Positions 1 through 9,038 are shown, counted from the first letter of the stretch. The stretch is 62,770 nucleotides of DNA from Kitasatospora sp. MAA19 (GCF_029894125.1 NZ_JARXYZ010000044.1:1-62770), one strand, 5' to 3'. Program-made: numbers and translations. The notes: a model not told the origin generated them from the letters alone.

Positions 1-304
1 GGTCCAGGACTGACCGGTTGCCTTCGCGCGGCTCAGTAGGGTCGGGAACTGGCGCGGTGGCTGGTGCTCCGTTTCCAGCCCCGGCCGGGGCAGGCGCCAG
101 CGCGGTCACCAGCTCCCGCTTGGTCGGAGTGGGCAGCACCAGGGGACCCGAACAGTGCGGAGGCCATGGGGCGGGTCGGGGCTTGGCGACTTCCGTGGAC
201 CGAAACCGCGGGGGAGCCCGTGCAGCGGGGTGAACGGCGGGATCCTGGGCACCAGGTTGCCGCCGATGAGCTCGAACGCGTCGGTGGGGAGCTGAGACCC
301 GCGC
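1..304. other. No supported gene at left edge
   Basis: Both strands have open frames here, but none has a recognisable domain or a convincing ribosome binding site. They look like high-GC open frames or decayed sequence downstream of the LigT-like gene. The stretch is cut by the window edge, so a gene entering from outside cannot be excluded. Confidence 0.4.
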
Positions 305-910
305 TCACGCGGGCCCGAGGTCCGGCAGTTGTGGCAGCTGTCGGATCTCGCCTGTGCCCAGCTCGACTGTGAACCGGGCCCGCATCGGGCCGTCGCCCCG
401 GCGGGAGAGGAGGGTGAGTTCGGTGACCCGTGTCGAGGTGGTGCCCAGGCGGGCGGCCAGTTCGGGTGCGAGCTGGCGTGGGTTCCGGGTCCGTCCCAAG
501 GACAGGTGGGGTGTGAAGTCGTCCGCCCGGCCCCGGCAGCGGGGGAAGCGCTCCGCCAGCGAGCCGTGGAGCGCCTGCCACGGGCCGGGGCCGTCGCTCG
601 CCGGGTCGAGCCAGACCGTGGCGTCGTGGCGGTGGGGGAAGTGGCGTACCCCGTGCAGACGCGTGGTGAACGGGGCGTGCTCGGCCGCGGCGGCGCCCAG
701 CAGCGGGAGTGCGGGCCCGAAGTCTGACTCCGAGACGAAGCCGAACAGCACGTTGACGTGCGGCGGCCAGCGGCGGATCTGCGGATCGTGTTCCTCCCGG
801 ATCCGCTGGACGGCCTGCCACAGTTCCGCCGGCGGCAGCCAGGCAAGCGCTGTCCGGGGTGTCGGTCCGACGTCCAGGACGCCCGGAACGTCGATCGGGT
901 GTCTGTCCAT
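305..910 (-). CDS. LigT-like 2H phosphoesterase (2'-5' RNA ligase family)
   Basis: This 201-residue protein carries the two histidine motifs of the 2H phosphoesterase superfamily: H-V-N near residue 51 (within PPHVNVLFGF) and H-L-S near residue 135 (within FTPHLSLGR). Such proteins open or join 2'-5' or cyclic phosphates on RNA or nucleotides in the cytoplasm; the substrate here is unknown. The first motif has Asn where Thr/Ser is usual. The open frame continues upstream into transposase remnants, so I chose the ATG at 910, where homology begins (DxGPTPRTALAWLPP). A longer fused reading is an artefact of the neighbouring pseudogene. Family assignment is good; biological role is inferred only. 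Confidence 0.7.
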   Translation of the reverse strand: MDRHPIDVPGVLDVGPTPRTALAWLPPAELWQAVQRIREEHDPQIRRWPPHVNVLFGFVSESDFGPALPLLGAAAAEHAPFTTRLHGVRHFPHRHDATVWLDPASDGPGPWQALHGSLAERFPRCRGRADDFTPHLSLGRTRNPRQLAPELAARLGTTSTRVTELTLLSRRGDGPMRARFTVELGTGEIRQLPQLPDLGPA

Positions 911-947
911 CCCTCCATGGTGGGGGACCGGGAAGGCCGGTTTTCCA

Positions 948-1500
948 TGGAGACGGCCGCGTGGTCGTCGTGGGGTTCGTCCCAGGGCAGGACGAGTGTG
1001 GGCCGGCCGTCCGGGCTCCAGGCGACGTGTAGATCGTGGTTGTCGGCGTGGGCCCGCCGGCCGTGCAGGATCGCGTCGTCGTCGGCGCAGATCAGCACGG
1101 CGCGTACCCGGAGCGGGCGAGCGCGGCGGGTGTAGCCGGGCAACGACACCAGCAGCATCTCCTCCACCGCGTCGTTCAAGCTGCTCGATCGTGCCCTTCA
1201 GGTGCGGGGTGTAGGCAGGCAGGTCCTGGAGCGGCACTGCGAAGGCGCCCAGCGCCTGGGTCACCGTTCGGCACAGGAACTCCTTGCCACGGTCGATGCG
1301 CACCAGCGACGGCAAGCCGCCGAACGGGAAGGGCTCCTCGCGGCTGATCCCGATGCGCAGCGCGGCCAGCACCGCATCCCTTGACGGCTGGTGTGGCGTG
1401 ACCGCAACGCCGGTAACCGCCTTCGTCGCACAGTCGATGAACCACGTGATCCACGGGCACTGCGGGGCACCCTCGACGTTCACTCGAACGATATTGCGCC
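948..1500 (-). pseudogene. Degraded DDE (rve-type) transposase fragment
   Basis: The minus strand encodes the catalytic-core end of an integrase-like transposase. One frame reads WFIDCATKAVTG ... RIDRGKEFLCRTV ... AYTPHLKGTIEQL. The continuation NDAVEEMLLVSLPGYTRRARPL lies one frame away, starting at about 1179. An extra T around 1178-1181 (CAGCTTGAAC where CAGCTGAAC would keep frame) explains the break. The N-terminal half is missing and the other end abuts an integrase tail at about 1500. It is a dead insertion sequence relic. Confidence 0.6.
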
Positions 1501-1719
1501 CCCGGCCTTCCCACCCCGGCGGTCCCGGATCGCTGCGCTGCCCACCGCCTCGCCCCCATGCTCGGCCTCCACCTCAACACCGTCACGCGGTGGCGCTCCC
1601 GCGCGGCCACTGACTGGACCGCCTACCTCCAAGCCTGGACCTCCAGCCGGACCGCGGGACAGCCCGAATCCGCGGCGGCCCGCGTCAACCAGACCGGCGC
1701 CACGCCGACCTCCGGGTGA
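1501..1719 (+). pseudogene. C-terminal relic of a tyrosine site-specific integrase
   Basis: The plus-strand frame contains LAPMLGLHLNTVTRWRSRAA followed by TDWTAYLQAW, which resembles the extreme C-terminus of actinobacterial tyrosine recombinases (LGIHxxTAxRW ... RDWxAYLA). The catalytic region is absent and the sequence begins directly at the transposase fragment junction. An ATG at 1558 lies within the relic but has no clear ribosome binding site. It is read as the tail of an integrase destroyed by insertion and deletion. Confidence 0.45.
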
Positions 1720-1762
1720 CGGTACGCCAGCCGTCCGTCCCGGGGCCGGTAGCCCTTGCTGC

Positions 1763-2197
1763 ATGATCACTTCTGTCTGGTGGCGCCGAGGCGCCACCAC
1801 TGCCGCCGCACTTGCCCTCGCGCTGATCCCCGCCGCCGCTCCGGCCGCCGCCGCAGTGTCGCCGGCCGCTCCCGCAGCTTTCATTGTCGCTCAGCACCGT
1901 GAGCTGACCGAGCCGCCTCCGGCCGAGCAGGCCCGTGCCGAACTCAACCAGCTCGTCGTGGAGGCCCCGCACTCCATGGAGGGGTACACCCGGGAGAAGT
2001 TCCCGCACTGGATCAAGCAGTACGGGCAGTGCGACACCCGCGAGGTCGTCCTCGCCCGCGACGGCCAGAACGTCGTCCAGGACGAACTCTGTCGCGCCGT
2101 GTCCGGTGTGTGGACCAGCCCCTACGACGACAAGACATTCACCGACGCCAAGGCACCCGACATCGACCACATGGTATCCGTAGCTGCGACAACATAG
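1763..2197 (+). pseudogene. Secreted HNH-type nuclease, truncated at its active site
   Basis: The ATG at 1763 opens a 144-residue frame with a classic signal peptide (WWRR, then an Ala/Leu-rich stretch, then Ala-Ala-Ala). The mature part (YTREKFPHWIKQYGQCDTRE, VVLARDGQNV, SPYDDKTFTD) matches secreted Streptomyces HNH/DUF1524 nucleases, which normally run on past the D-I-D-H-M metal motif for about 70-80 more residues. Here the frame stops eight codons after DIDHM, so the Asn/His half of the HNH fold is lost. The export signal is intact but the enzyme should be inactive unless the short form has another role. Confidence 0.6.
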
Positions 2198-2268
2198 GGA
2201 GCTTTGCCTGCAGTTGAAGCCGCGAGCGGCATGTCGTTGACGGGCAGTAGATGTCCGGCTCCGCGGGG

Positions 2269-3210
2269 TCAGCGTGAATGGTTGAGGGCCCTCTGGATCG
2301 TCTCGCGCACTGAGTGGTCCTGCTCGATCGCCAGCTGATTGCTGAGAGCCTGCCGTAGCGGTGTGCTCAGTTGGCGGCCCAGCGCTGTGGGCGTGGTCAT
2401 GAGGATGGCCGCGAGGGAACGGACGTCCGGGGCTGGGTCTGTGAACGCGGTGGCCAGGAGGTTGCAGCCGTACTCTCCTTGGGCGGCAAGGGAACGAAGA
2501 ATTGTTTCCCTCACGGCTGGGAGAGCTTCCGTTGCCAGTGCTCGCGTCAGTACGTCTGGGAGCGATCTGCTCGGACTCGGGTAGGTGATGAAGGTGTATG
2601 CGGCGGCGCGACGCCGTGTCGCGAGAGCGTCGTTCAAGAGCGTGGCCACCAGTTCCCCCTCGTCGCCGGCCATCTGGTCCGCGAACCAGGTCAGATCACG
2701 ATGTCCGGCCAGTACGAAGTCCAGCCATCGCTCGTACCAGGAGAGGAAGTCCGAGTCGGCGTGGAAGCGAGGGGGGAAGAAGCCTTCGGAGTTGACCTCT
2801 ACCAGACGCCCGCGGCCTGGCCCTGTGACGACGAGCAGAGTCAAGTCGCTGCAGCCCCGGTAGACGACCGTGATGGTGCCTGGGAAGGAGTGTGTGAGGC
2901 AGCTCCGCGCGTCCGGTTGAGTGGAGATCTCCAGGTCAGGAACGATCGGGAACGGCTCGCCAGGCATTCCGCTCTTGGCCCTCGCGGCCCCGGTCACCCA
3001 CCGTTTCATCGGCAAGAGGCCGTAGGTCGGACCGTATCCGCCATGGCCGATTCGGGTGACGAACTGGCGGAATTCCTCGGGAAGTCGGACACCGTGGGCG
3101 TCCTCGAACTCCGAGACCTGCGGCTCGGTGAGCACGGGGCCGAGAGAAGCCTTCTCCGTTGGCGGTAGGGCGGCGAGCTTGGCCTGGATCCGGGCGATCC
3201 TGTCGTCCAC
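2269..3210 (-). CDS. SMI1/KNR4 (SUKH) domain protein with HEAT-like repeats
   Basis: This 313-residue cytoplasmic protein starts at GTG 3210. The N-terminal half holds a SUKH/SMI1-KNR4 signature (LTEPQVSEFEDAHGVRLPEE, then FRQFVTRIGHGGYGPTYGLL). The C-terminal third has HEAT/Armadillo-like helices with repeats of the type VRETILRSLAAQGEYGCNLL and PDVRSLAAILMTTPTALGRQ. SUKH proteins often act as immunity proteins against secreted nuclease or deaminase toxins. The convergent neighbour is a broken secreted HNH nuclease, which fits an old toxin-immunity locus, but that pairing is inference. No strong ribosome binding site precedes the start. Confidence 0.65.
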   Translation of the reverse strand: MDDRIARIQAKLAALPPTEKASLGPVLTEPQVSEFEDAHGVRLPEEFRQFVTRIGHGGYGPTYGLLPMKRWVTGAARAKSGMPGEPFPIVPDLEISTQPDARSCLTHSFPGTITVVYRGCSDLTLLVVTGPGRGRLVEVNSEGFFPPRFHADSDFLSWYERWLDFVLAGHRDLTWFADQMAGDEGELVATLLNDALATRRRAAAYTFITYPSPSRSLPDVLTRALATEALPAVRETILRSLAAQGEYGCNLLATAFTDPAPDVRSLAAILMTTPTALGRQLSTPLRQALSNQLAIEQDHSVRETIQRALNHSR

Positions 3211-3282
3211 CGGGTCTTCTTCTCACGTCAGAGGGTGTTCGAGTCGCGAGCATAGCCCATGGCCCGGACGCACCGGCCGCTG

Positions 3283-3690
3283 TCAGGTTGGGGCGAATTG
3301 GGCCAGGCGCCGACGAAGTTCCAAGTTCTCACCCTGGGCGATCTGCAACGCCTTCCGAAGGCGTGCGATCTCCTCCCGGTGAGCCTGTTGCCGCTGAGAC
3401 AGGCGTGCGCTCAGGGCCCGCACAGCCGCTGAGGCTGACGGCGGCTTGGCCTCTACAGGACGCGTGCCGGGAATGTGACCTCCCTTGGTGCGGTGCCGTT
3501 CGATCAGGAGGAGGAGCTCCGGATGCTTGTAGAGGAAGTCGGTGCTCACCGCCGCTTTGCGGGCAACCGCGGTGAAAGCGACGGGCTCTCCGGCTTTGGT
3601 CAGCTGGGAGAGGGCGGCGCGGGCGCGCTTCTCCGCCTTCTCGGTGCGCGACCGGGTGGCCTGTTGCAGGTGCTCCGGCAGCGGGCTCAT
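3283..3690 (-). CDS. DUF6262-like transposition accessory protein (Tn554 TnpC-like)
   Basis: This 135-residue protein has a helix-turn-helix-like region (TAVARKAAVSTDFLYKHPEL) followed by a coiled-coil tail (LSQRQQAHREEIARLRKALQ, then IAQGENLELRRRL). That layout is typical of the small third gene that follows paired tyrosine recombinases in Tn554-like elements. Its start overlaps the stop of the upstream recombinase fragment by 4 bp (ATGA), as in intact elements. With the recombinase truncated it is probably a leftover. Family naming rests on pattern and context. Confidence 0.6.
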   Translation of the reverse strand: MSPLPEHLQQATRSRTEKAEKRARAALSQLTKAGEPVAFTAVARKAAVSTDFLYKHPELLLLIERHRTKGGHIPGTRPVEAKPPSASAAVRALSARLSQRQQAHREEIARLRKALQIAQGENLELRRRLAQFAPT

Positions 3691-4229
3691 GCGGTTGGCT
3701 CCTTCGGTTGCGCGGCAGGAAGCTCCGGCCGGTCACTCGTACCAGCCCCCCGGACTGCACGGAGTTGTCCGTCGTCGTGAACGCCGATCTGGTCGAGCGC
3801 GACCAGCACCTTGCTCAGGGCCCGCGTCTCAGAGAGGCGGCCGGCGAGCCAGACGTTTTCCTCGCCCATGGGCTCGCTGTGGCGGGCGGTGAACCGTGCC
3901 TGGCGGCGGGTGATCAGGGTTTCGGTCTGGGCGAGTTGGCGCTGGAGCTCGTCGTGGTGACTGGCGTCGGTGACGAACTTGTCGCAGGCCAGGCAGGCGT
4001 TGCCCTTGGAACAGATCTGCTTGGGTGGCAGCATGCACCAGCCGTTGGGGAGAACGCGGTCGGCGCGCTGGTCCAGGTGGAGGAGGTCGTAGAGGTCGCT
4101 CGGGTCGACAGCGGCTGTCCTGCCGTCCGCGGTGACCTTCTTGTAGCGCAGGAACTCCCGCTCGGCGGTGACTGAGAGGGTCTTTAATGATGGAGTCGGG
4201 TATTGGAAGTGTCCGAATGCCTGCCGCAT
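3687..4229 (-). pseudogene. C-terminal part of a Tn554-type tyrosine recombinase
   Basis: The 180-residue frame matches only the C-terminal end of the long (about 700-residue) tyrosine recombinases of actinobacterial Tn554-like elements. It has the cysteine-rich segment WCMLPPKQICSKGNACLACD, a helical stretch (ELQRQLAQTETLITRRQARF) and the ending EPMGEENVWLAGRLSETRAL. The catalytic Arg-His-Arg-Tyr region is absent. The frame stays open for some codons upstream of the first ATG at 4229 but resembles nothing there. It is a remnant overlapping the DUF6262 gene. Confidence 0.6.
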
Positions 4230-4514
4230 CAGGGCGCCCGGGACGGCCGGTTCGCGGCGTAGACGGCCCAGTTGCCGGCTGATGGCTTCTGAGCAGCCGG
4301 CAAACCGACGCGACCACTGTCGGCAGGTGATGCGAGACTCGGCCCCAGCTGAGCTGTGGTGTGCTCGTCGCCGCTGCCGGGGTGGTGGAGTTCGACGAAG
4401 GCTCGCAGCCGATGGTGCTGGTCGCCCTGTGGCGTGGGCGGTGCTGTGTGGTGTGCGGTGCCTGGCGAATAGGGTGGGTGCGGCCGATGATCACCTATGC
4501 CCACAGGAGAGCCG

Positions 4515-5444
4515 ATGAGTCCGATCCTTGTCCCCGATGCCCTGCTGCCGGTCGGGGTGATCGGTCTCGGCGACATCGCGCAGAAGGCGTATCTGCCGGT
4601 CCTGGCGGCTCTGCCGGGTCTGGATCTGCGGTTGATGACCCGGGATCGGGCCAAGCTCGACCGGATCGGCGACAGCTACCGCGTCGATCCGGGCAAGCGG
4701 TTCACCGATCTCGGTGAGCTGGTCGGCAGCGGGATCCGGGCCGCGTTCGTGCACGCGGCCACCGACCAGCACGTTCCGATTGTGGAGCGGCTGCTCACCG
4801 CGGGCGTCGACGTGTACGTGGACAAGCCGCTGGCCTACACGCTGGAGGGTTCCCGTCGGCTGGTCGACCTCGCGGACCGTACGGGTTGTTCGCTGATGGT
4901 GGGTTTCAACCGCCGTTATGCGCCGGGTTATGTTCAGGCGAAGGAGCGGCCGCGTGACCTGATCGTGCTGCAGAAGAACCGGGAGGGCCTGCCGGAGGCG
5001 CCGAGGCCGATGGTTTTCGACGATTTTGTCCATGTTGTGGATGTGCTTCGTTTCCTGGCTCCCGGTGAGGTCGAGCACGTGGACGTCCGCTCCCGGGTGC
5101 GTGACGGCCTCGTGGAGCACCTCGTCCTCACCCTCGCCGGGGAGGGTTTCACGGCGCTGGGCATCATGAACCGGGTGTCCGGCTCCACCGAGGAGATTCT
5201 CCAGGTCTCCGGCGCCGACTCCAAGCGCGAGGTCCACAACCTGGCCGAGGTGATCGACCACCGTGGCCAGCCCACCGTCCGCCGGCGCGGCGACTGGGTG
5301 CCCGTCGCCCGCCAGCGCGGCATCGAGCAGGTCGTCCTCGCCTTCCTCGACGCCGTCCGCACCGGCAAGACCGTTGACGCCCACGACGCCCTGCGCACCC
5401 ACGAGCTCTGCGAACTCATCGTGGAGCGGATCGAGTCCGCCTGA
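4515..5444 (+). CDS. Gfo/Idh/MocA family oxidoreductase
   Basis: This predicted NAD(P)-dependent dehydrogenase has 309 residues. The Rossmann start is PVGVIGLGDIAQKAYLPVLA, followed by the substrate-domain signature VDVYVDKPLAYTLE, which contains the conserved D-K-P lysine. The ORF could begin at ATG 4497, but that ATG lies before an AGGAG box at 4504-4508, and ATG 4515 follows the box at normal spacing, so 4515 is the likely start. Members oxidise or reduce sugars, inositols and related alcohols; no neighbour indicates the substrate. It stands alone downstream of mobile-element debris and ends about 330 bp before a secreted nuclease gene. Confidence 0.8.
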   Translation: MSPILVPDALLPVGVIGLGDIAQKAYLPVLAALPGLDLRLMTRDRAKLDRIGDSYRVDPGKRFTDLGELVGSGIRAAFVHAATDQHVPIVERLLTAGVDVYVDKPLAYTLEGSRRLVDLADRTGCSLMVGFNRRYAPGYVQAKERPRDLIVLQKNREGLPEAPRPMVFDDFVHVVDVLRFLAPGEVEHVDVRSRVRDGLVEHLVLTLAGEGFTALGIMNRVSGSTEEILQVSGADSKREVHNLAEVIDHRGQPTVRRRGDWVPVARQRGIEQVVLAFLDAVRTGKTVDAHDALRTHELCELIVERIESA

Positions 5445-5774
5445 GGGATGCCACCGGGCCGCTGCGGGTGGCGGCGGCCCGGGCGGCGGCCGGGGCGCAT
5501 CGCGGGGGCGGCCGCCGGGGGAGCGGAACCAAGAGTTCACTGACGGGGTCTTGTCGCGTCATTTTCTACGCGCGTATCTTGGGGGCGCTGCGGGGGGCGG
5601 GTGACCGGCTTCCGCTTCCTCTACGCGGGTAGCGCGTGCGGTAGGCGCGCCGCCTGACCGCTCGTCACGGCCCGGCGGCCCCAGACCCGCCGGGTGGACG
5701 CTCGACGCCCCGCCCTCACCCTCGACCGCCGTGTCACGACCGTGCCGCACGGCGGAGCTAGGAGTCATGTCCCG

Positions 5775-7646
5775 GTGACCACCGCCCCCGCCCCCCGCCT
5801 CCGCCGGGCGCTGCTGCGCGCCGCGATCCTCCCGGCCGGCCTGGCCGCCTCCCTGGTGCTCGTCCCGCTGCCGGCCGCGAGCGCCGCGCCCGCCGCCGCC
5901 CCGGCCGGGCCGACCGAGGCCGGACCGCTGCGCATCCACGACATCCAGGGCACCACCCGGATCTCCCCGCAAGCCGGAAAGCCCGTCACCGGCGTGCCCG
6001 GCGTCGTCACCGGCGTGCGCGCGTACGGCAGTTCCAAGGGCTTCTGGATGCAGGACCCGAACCCGGACGCCGACCCGGCCACCAGCGAGGGCATCTTCGT
6101 CTACACCGGCGGCAACCCGACCGTGAAGGCCGGCGACTCGGTCCTGGTCAGCGGCAAGGTCACCGAGTACTACCCGAACCTCTCCGGCGGCTCGCAGTCC
6201 GTCACCGAGATCACCGGCCCCGCCGTCACCGTGCTCTCCTCCGGCAACCCGCTGCCCGCCCCGGTGGTCGTGGACACCCGCAACATCCCCGGCACCTACA
6301 CCCCGCCGGCGGGGCCCGACGGCACCGTCGACTCGGTGCCGCTCAACCCGGAGAAGTACGCCCTGGACTTCTACGAGTCGCTGGAGGGCATGCTCGTCCA
6401 GGTCAAGGACGTCCGGGTGATACAGGCGACGGACAAGTACAACGAGCTGTGGGTCGCCGCCGACCGGCAGGACCAGCGCAGCAAGCGCGGCGGCGTGTTG
6501 TACGAGTCGTACGCGGAGCCCAACGTGGGCCGCCTGATGGTGCAGCAGCAGGCGCCGGTCTCCCAGCAGCCCTTCCCGGTGGCCAACGTGGGCGACGTAC
6601 TGACCGGCACCACCACCGGCCCGCTGGACTACAACCAGTTCGGCGGCTACACGCTCGTCGCCGGCACCATGGGCACGCTGCAGGACAACCACCTCCAGCG
6701 CGAGGTGACGGCGAAGGCCACCGACCGTGAACTCGCCATCGCCACCTACAACGTGGAGAACCTGGCCCCGGGCAACCCGGACGCCAAGTTCGCCGAGCTG
6801 GCCCAGGGCATCGTCACCAACCTGCGCTCGCCCGACATCGTGGCCCTGGAGGAGATCCAGGACAACAACGGCGCCAAGAGCGACGGCACGGTGGACGCGA
6901 GCCAGACCGTCGCCAAGTTCATCGCCGCGATCAAGGCGGCCAGCGGCCCGGCCTACGACTGGCGTTCGATCGACCCGCAGGACGGCAAGGACGGCGGCGA
7001 GCCGGGCGGCAACATCCGGCAGGTGTTCCTGTTCAACCCGCAGCGGGTCTCCTTCACCGACATCCCCGGCGGCACCGCCACCAGCGCCGTGGACGTCGCC
7101 GGCGCCGGCGCCACCATCGTCCTGACCGCCTCGCCCGGCCGGATCGCCCCGACCGACGAGGCGTGGACCAGCAGCCGCAAGCCGCTGGTCGGCCAGTTCA
7201 CCTTCCGGGGCAAGAAGCTCTTCGTGATCGCCAACCACTTCAACAGCAAGGGCGGCGACCAGGGCATCGACAGCCGCTTCCAGGCCCCGGCCCGCAGCTC
7301 CGAGGTGCAGCGGGTCAAGCAGGCCACCATCGAGCAGGCCTTCGTCGCCAAGCTGCTGGCCGCCGACAAGGAGGCGCGCGTCGTCTCGCTCGGCGACTTC
7401 AACGACTACCAGTTCTCGCCCGCGCTGGCCGCGCTCACCAAGGACGGCGTGCTGCGCGACCTGGTGAACGAGCTGCCGGAGACCGAGCAGTACTCCTACG
7501 TCTACCAGGGCAACTCGCAGGTGCTGGACCACATCCTGGTCAGCCCCGAGGTCGGCTACGCCAAGTACGACGTGGTGCACATCAACGCCGAGTTCGCCCA
7601 GCAGGCCAGCGACCACGACCCCCAGGTCGTCCGCATCAAGCCCTGA
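5775..7646 (+). CDS. Secreted ExeM/NucH-like endonuclease/exonuclease/phosphatase
   Basis: The GTG at 5775 follows an AGGAG box (5760-5764) and opens a 623-residue protein. It has a signal peptide of about 40 residues ending in PAASAAP. An OB-like N-terminal domain (about residues 45-320) precedes a DNase I-like EEP domain carrying TYNVENL, EEIQD, GNIRQVFLF, the ANHFNSKGGD histidine, GDFND and the terminal SDHDPQVV. All catalytic motifs of the fold are present, so an active extracellular nuclease for DNA scavenging is expected. An in-frame ATG at 5694 is possible but lacks a ribosome binding site and would put 27 residues before the signal peptide. Confidence 0.85.
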   Translation: MTTAPAPRLRRALLRAAILPAGLAASLVLVPLPAASAAPAAAPAGPTEAGPLRIHDIQGTTRISPQAGKPVTGVPGVVTGVRAYGSSKGFWMQDPNPDADPATSEGIFVYTGGNPTVKAGDSVLVSGKVTEYYPNLSGGSQSVTEITGPAVTVLSSGNPLPAPVVVDTRNIPGTYTPPAGPDGTVDSVPLNPEKYALDFYESLEGMLVQVKDVRVIQATDKYNELWVAADRQDQRSKRGGVLYESYAEPNVGRLMVQQQAPVSQQPFPVANVGDVLTGTTTGPLDYNQFGGYTLVAGTMGTLQDNHLQREVTAKATDRELAIATYNVENLAPGNPDAKFAELAQGIVTNLRSPDIVALEEIQDNNGAKSDGTVDASQTVAKFIAAIKAASGPAYDWRSIDPQDGKDGGEPGGNIRQVFLFNPQRVSFTDIPGGTATSAVDVAGAGATIVLTASPGRIAPTDEAWTSSRKPLVGQFTFRGKKLFVIANHFNSKGGDQGIDSRFQAPARSSEVQRVKQATIEQAFVAKLLAADKEARVVSLGDFNDYQFSPALAALTKDGVLRDLVNELPETEQYSYVYQGNSQVLDHILVSPEVGYAKYDVVHINAEFAQQASDHDPQVVRIKP

Positions 7647-7739
7647 CCCGGCACCAGCCCGAGCGCGACCGCCGGCGACCCCACCGGCACCCACCGGCGC
7701 CGGGGCTGCAGGGGGGAGCCGTCCCTGACCTGGGACTAT

Positions 7740-7779
7740 GCTGCCTTCGCCGACGGTGATCACCGTCGGCGAAGGCAGC
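7740..7779. repeat. Perfect 40-bp palindrome
   Basis: Each half reads GCTGCCTTCGCCGACGGTGA in its own direction; the dyad centres on TGATCA with no spacer. It lies 93 bp after the secreted nuclease gene and 23 bp before the acetyltransferase gene. It could be a strong transcription terminator for the nuclease gene or an operator for the next gene. No T-run follows. Confidence 0.85.
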
Positions 7780-7802
7780 TACGGCAGCGGGGGTCGGCGG
7801 GT

Positions 7803-8315
7803 ATGCGGTACCGGATCGAGCGGATCGGCGTCGAGGACTGGCAGCGTCTGCGGAAGGCGCGGCTGGCCCAACTCCTGGACTTCCCCATGGCGTTCGGCGA
7901 GACCCATGAGACGGCGCTGGCCCTCGGCGAGGCCGACTGGCGGGCCCGGACGTCCCGGGCGAACGAGCCGGGCAGGGTCGGCCTGGTCGCGGTCGACGCG
8001 GACGGCGAGTGGGTCGGGACGATGCTCTCCTTCCCCGACGAGGAGCAGGCCGCGACCGTCGTCCTGGTCGGCGTCTGGGTGGCGGGGGACCACCGCGGCC
8101 GCGAGCGCGGCGTGCCGGACGCCCTGCTGGACGCCGTCATCGACTGGGCCCGCACCGAGGGCGGCGCCAAGCGGATGCTGCTCGGCGTGCACGAGGAGAA
8201 CGCCCGCGCCGCCGCCTTCTACCTGCGCCGCGGCTTCGCCTACACCGGCGGCGAGACCCCCTACCGGCTCGACCCGCAGGCCCGGATCCTGGAGATGGCC
8301 CTCCCCCTGGACTGA
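7803..8315 (+). CDS. GNAT family N-acetyltransferase
   Basis: This 170-residue protein shows the GNAT acetyl-CoA fold. Motif A is V-G-V-W-V-A-G-D-H-R-G-R-E-R-G-V, a variant of the usual R/Q-x-x-G-x-G/A loop, followed by the helix LLDAVIDWARTEGGAKRMLL. Motif B is HEENARAAAFYLRRGFAYTG. It should transfer an acetyl group to a small molecule or protein amine in the cytoplasm; the substrate is not predictable. It is monocistronic and begins just after a perfect 40-bp palindrome, which may control it. Confidence 0.8.
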   Translation: MRYRIERIGVEDWQRLRKARLAQLLDFPMAFGETHETALALGEADWRARTSRANEPGRVGLVAVDADGEWVGTMLSFPDEEQAATVVLVGVWVAGDHRGRERGVPDALLDAVIDWARTEGGAKRMLLGVHEENARAAAFYLRRGFAYTGGETPYRLDPQARILEMALPLD

Positions 8316-8432
8316 CCGCAACCGGACAGGCCGCAACCGTCCCTGGCACCCACCCCGAGTACGTCCGCTCTCGGCGGCAGCCCCCATGAGCTCGCCTTCA
8401 GGTGATTGCCGTCGGCTGATCAACTCGCGTAG

Positions 8433-9038
8433 CTACCAGGGAACGGTTCGGCCCCGGTAGTCGACGAATTGCACGCCGGGGGTGCCGAACTGAGCGAGCA
8501 TGACGTTCACCAGCCGGGGAATGCTGTCCTCGACGCCGAGAGGGGCGTCCGATCCTCCCAGATCCGTGCGAACCCAGCCGGGTGCCATGGCCAGCAGCGT
8601 GCGTGCCGGTTCGGGCTGGCGGACTGCGAAGCTTCGCCTGAACTGGTTCAGCGCCGCCTTGCCGCCTCGGTAGACCTCCCGCAGCCCGGTCTCGTTGTTG
8701 GCGATGCTGCCCTGGCCGGACGACATCGCACCGATCAAGCCGGTCGGGGTGACGAGGGTCCTGCAGGGATTCGATGACGCGCATCGGGCTCAGCGCGTTG
8801 GTGAGCATGACGTCGTTGAATTCCTCGGTCGTGACCTCGCCGATCGGGATGTGTTCGTCCCGAGTGGTGATTCCCGCGTTGACGAACAGGATGTCCAGCG
8901 CTCGGCCGTCCAGGCGCCTGCGCAGCGCCGCGATCGGCTCCGGCTCGTTGATGTCCAACGTCTCGATCTCCACCCTGCCGCCGGCGGTCTCGGCGAGATC
9001 GTGGAGCTTGGTTCTCGGGCTCTCCGAGTCGACCGTCG
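8433..9038 (-). pseudogene. Short-chain dehydrogenase/reductase, frameshifted and truncated
   Basis: Two minus-strand frames together rebuild most of an SDR. The upstream frame reads LHDLAETAGGRVEIETLDI and then ALDILFVNAGITTRDEHIP, with the N-A-G motif, up to VIESLQ. From about 8740 the homology jumps frame to GAMSSGQGSIANNETGLREV and YRGGKAALNQF, which holds the Y-x-x-x-K active site, then to the C-terminus FVDYRGRTVPW. The glycine-rich cofactor loop at the N-terminus is missing and an in-frame TAG lies at about 9047. The gene is dead through at least one frameshift and loss of its start. Confidence 0.65.

Noticed and set aside
305..1483. A 392-residue transposase-LigT fusion protein
   Set aside because: The N-terminal third matches a transposase, the middle is out-of-frame filler, and the LigT domain has its own ATG at 910; it is read-through of a pseudogene frame.
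4230..4496. N-terminal extension of the recombinase fragment
   Set aside because: The frame is open upstream of 4229 but the residues do not resemble the catalytic part of tyrosine recombinases.
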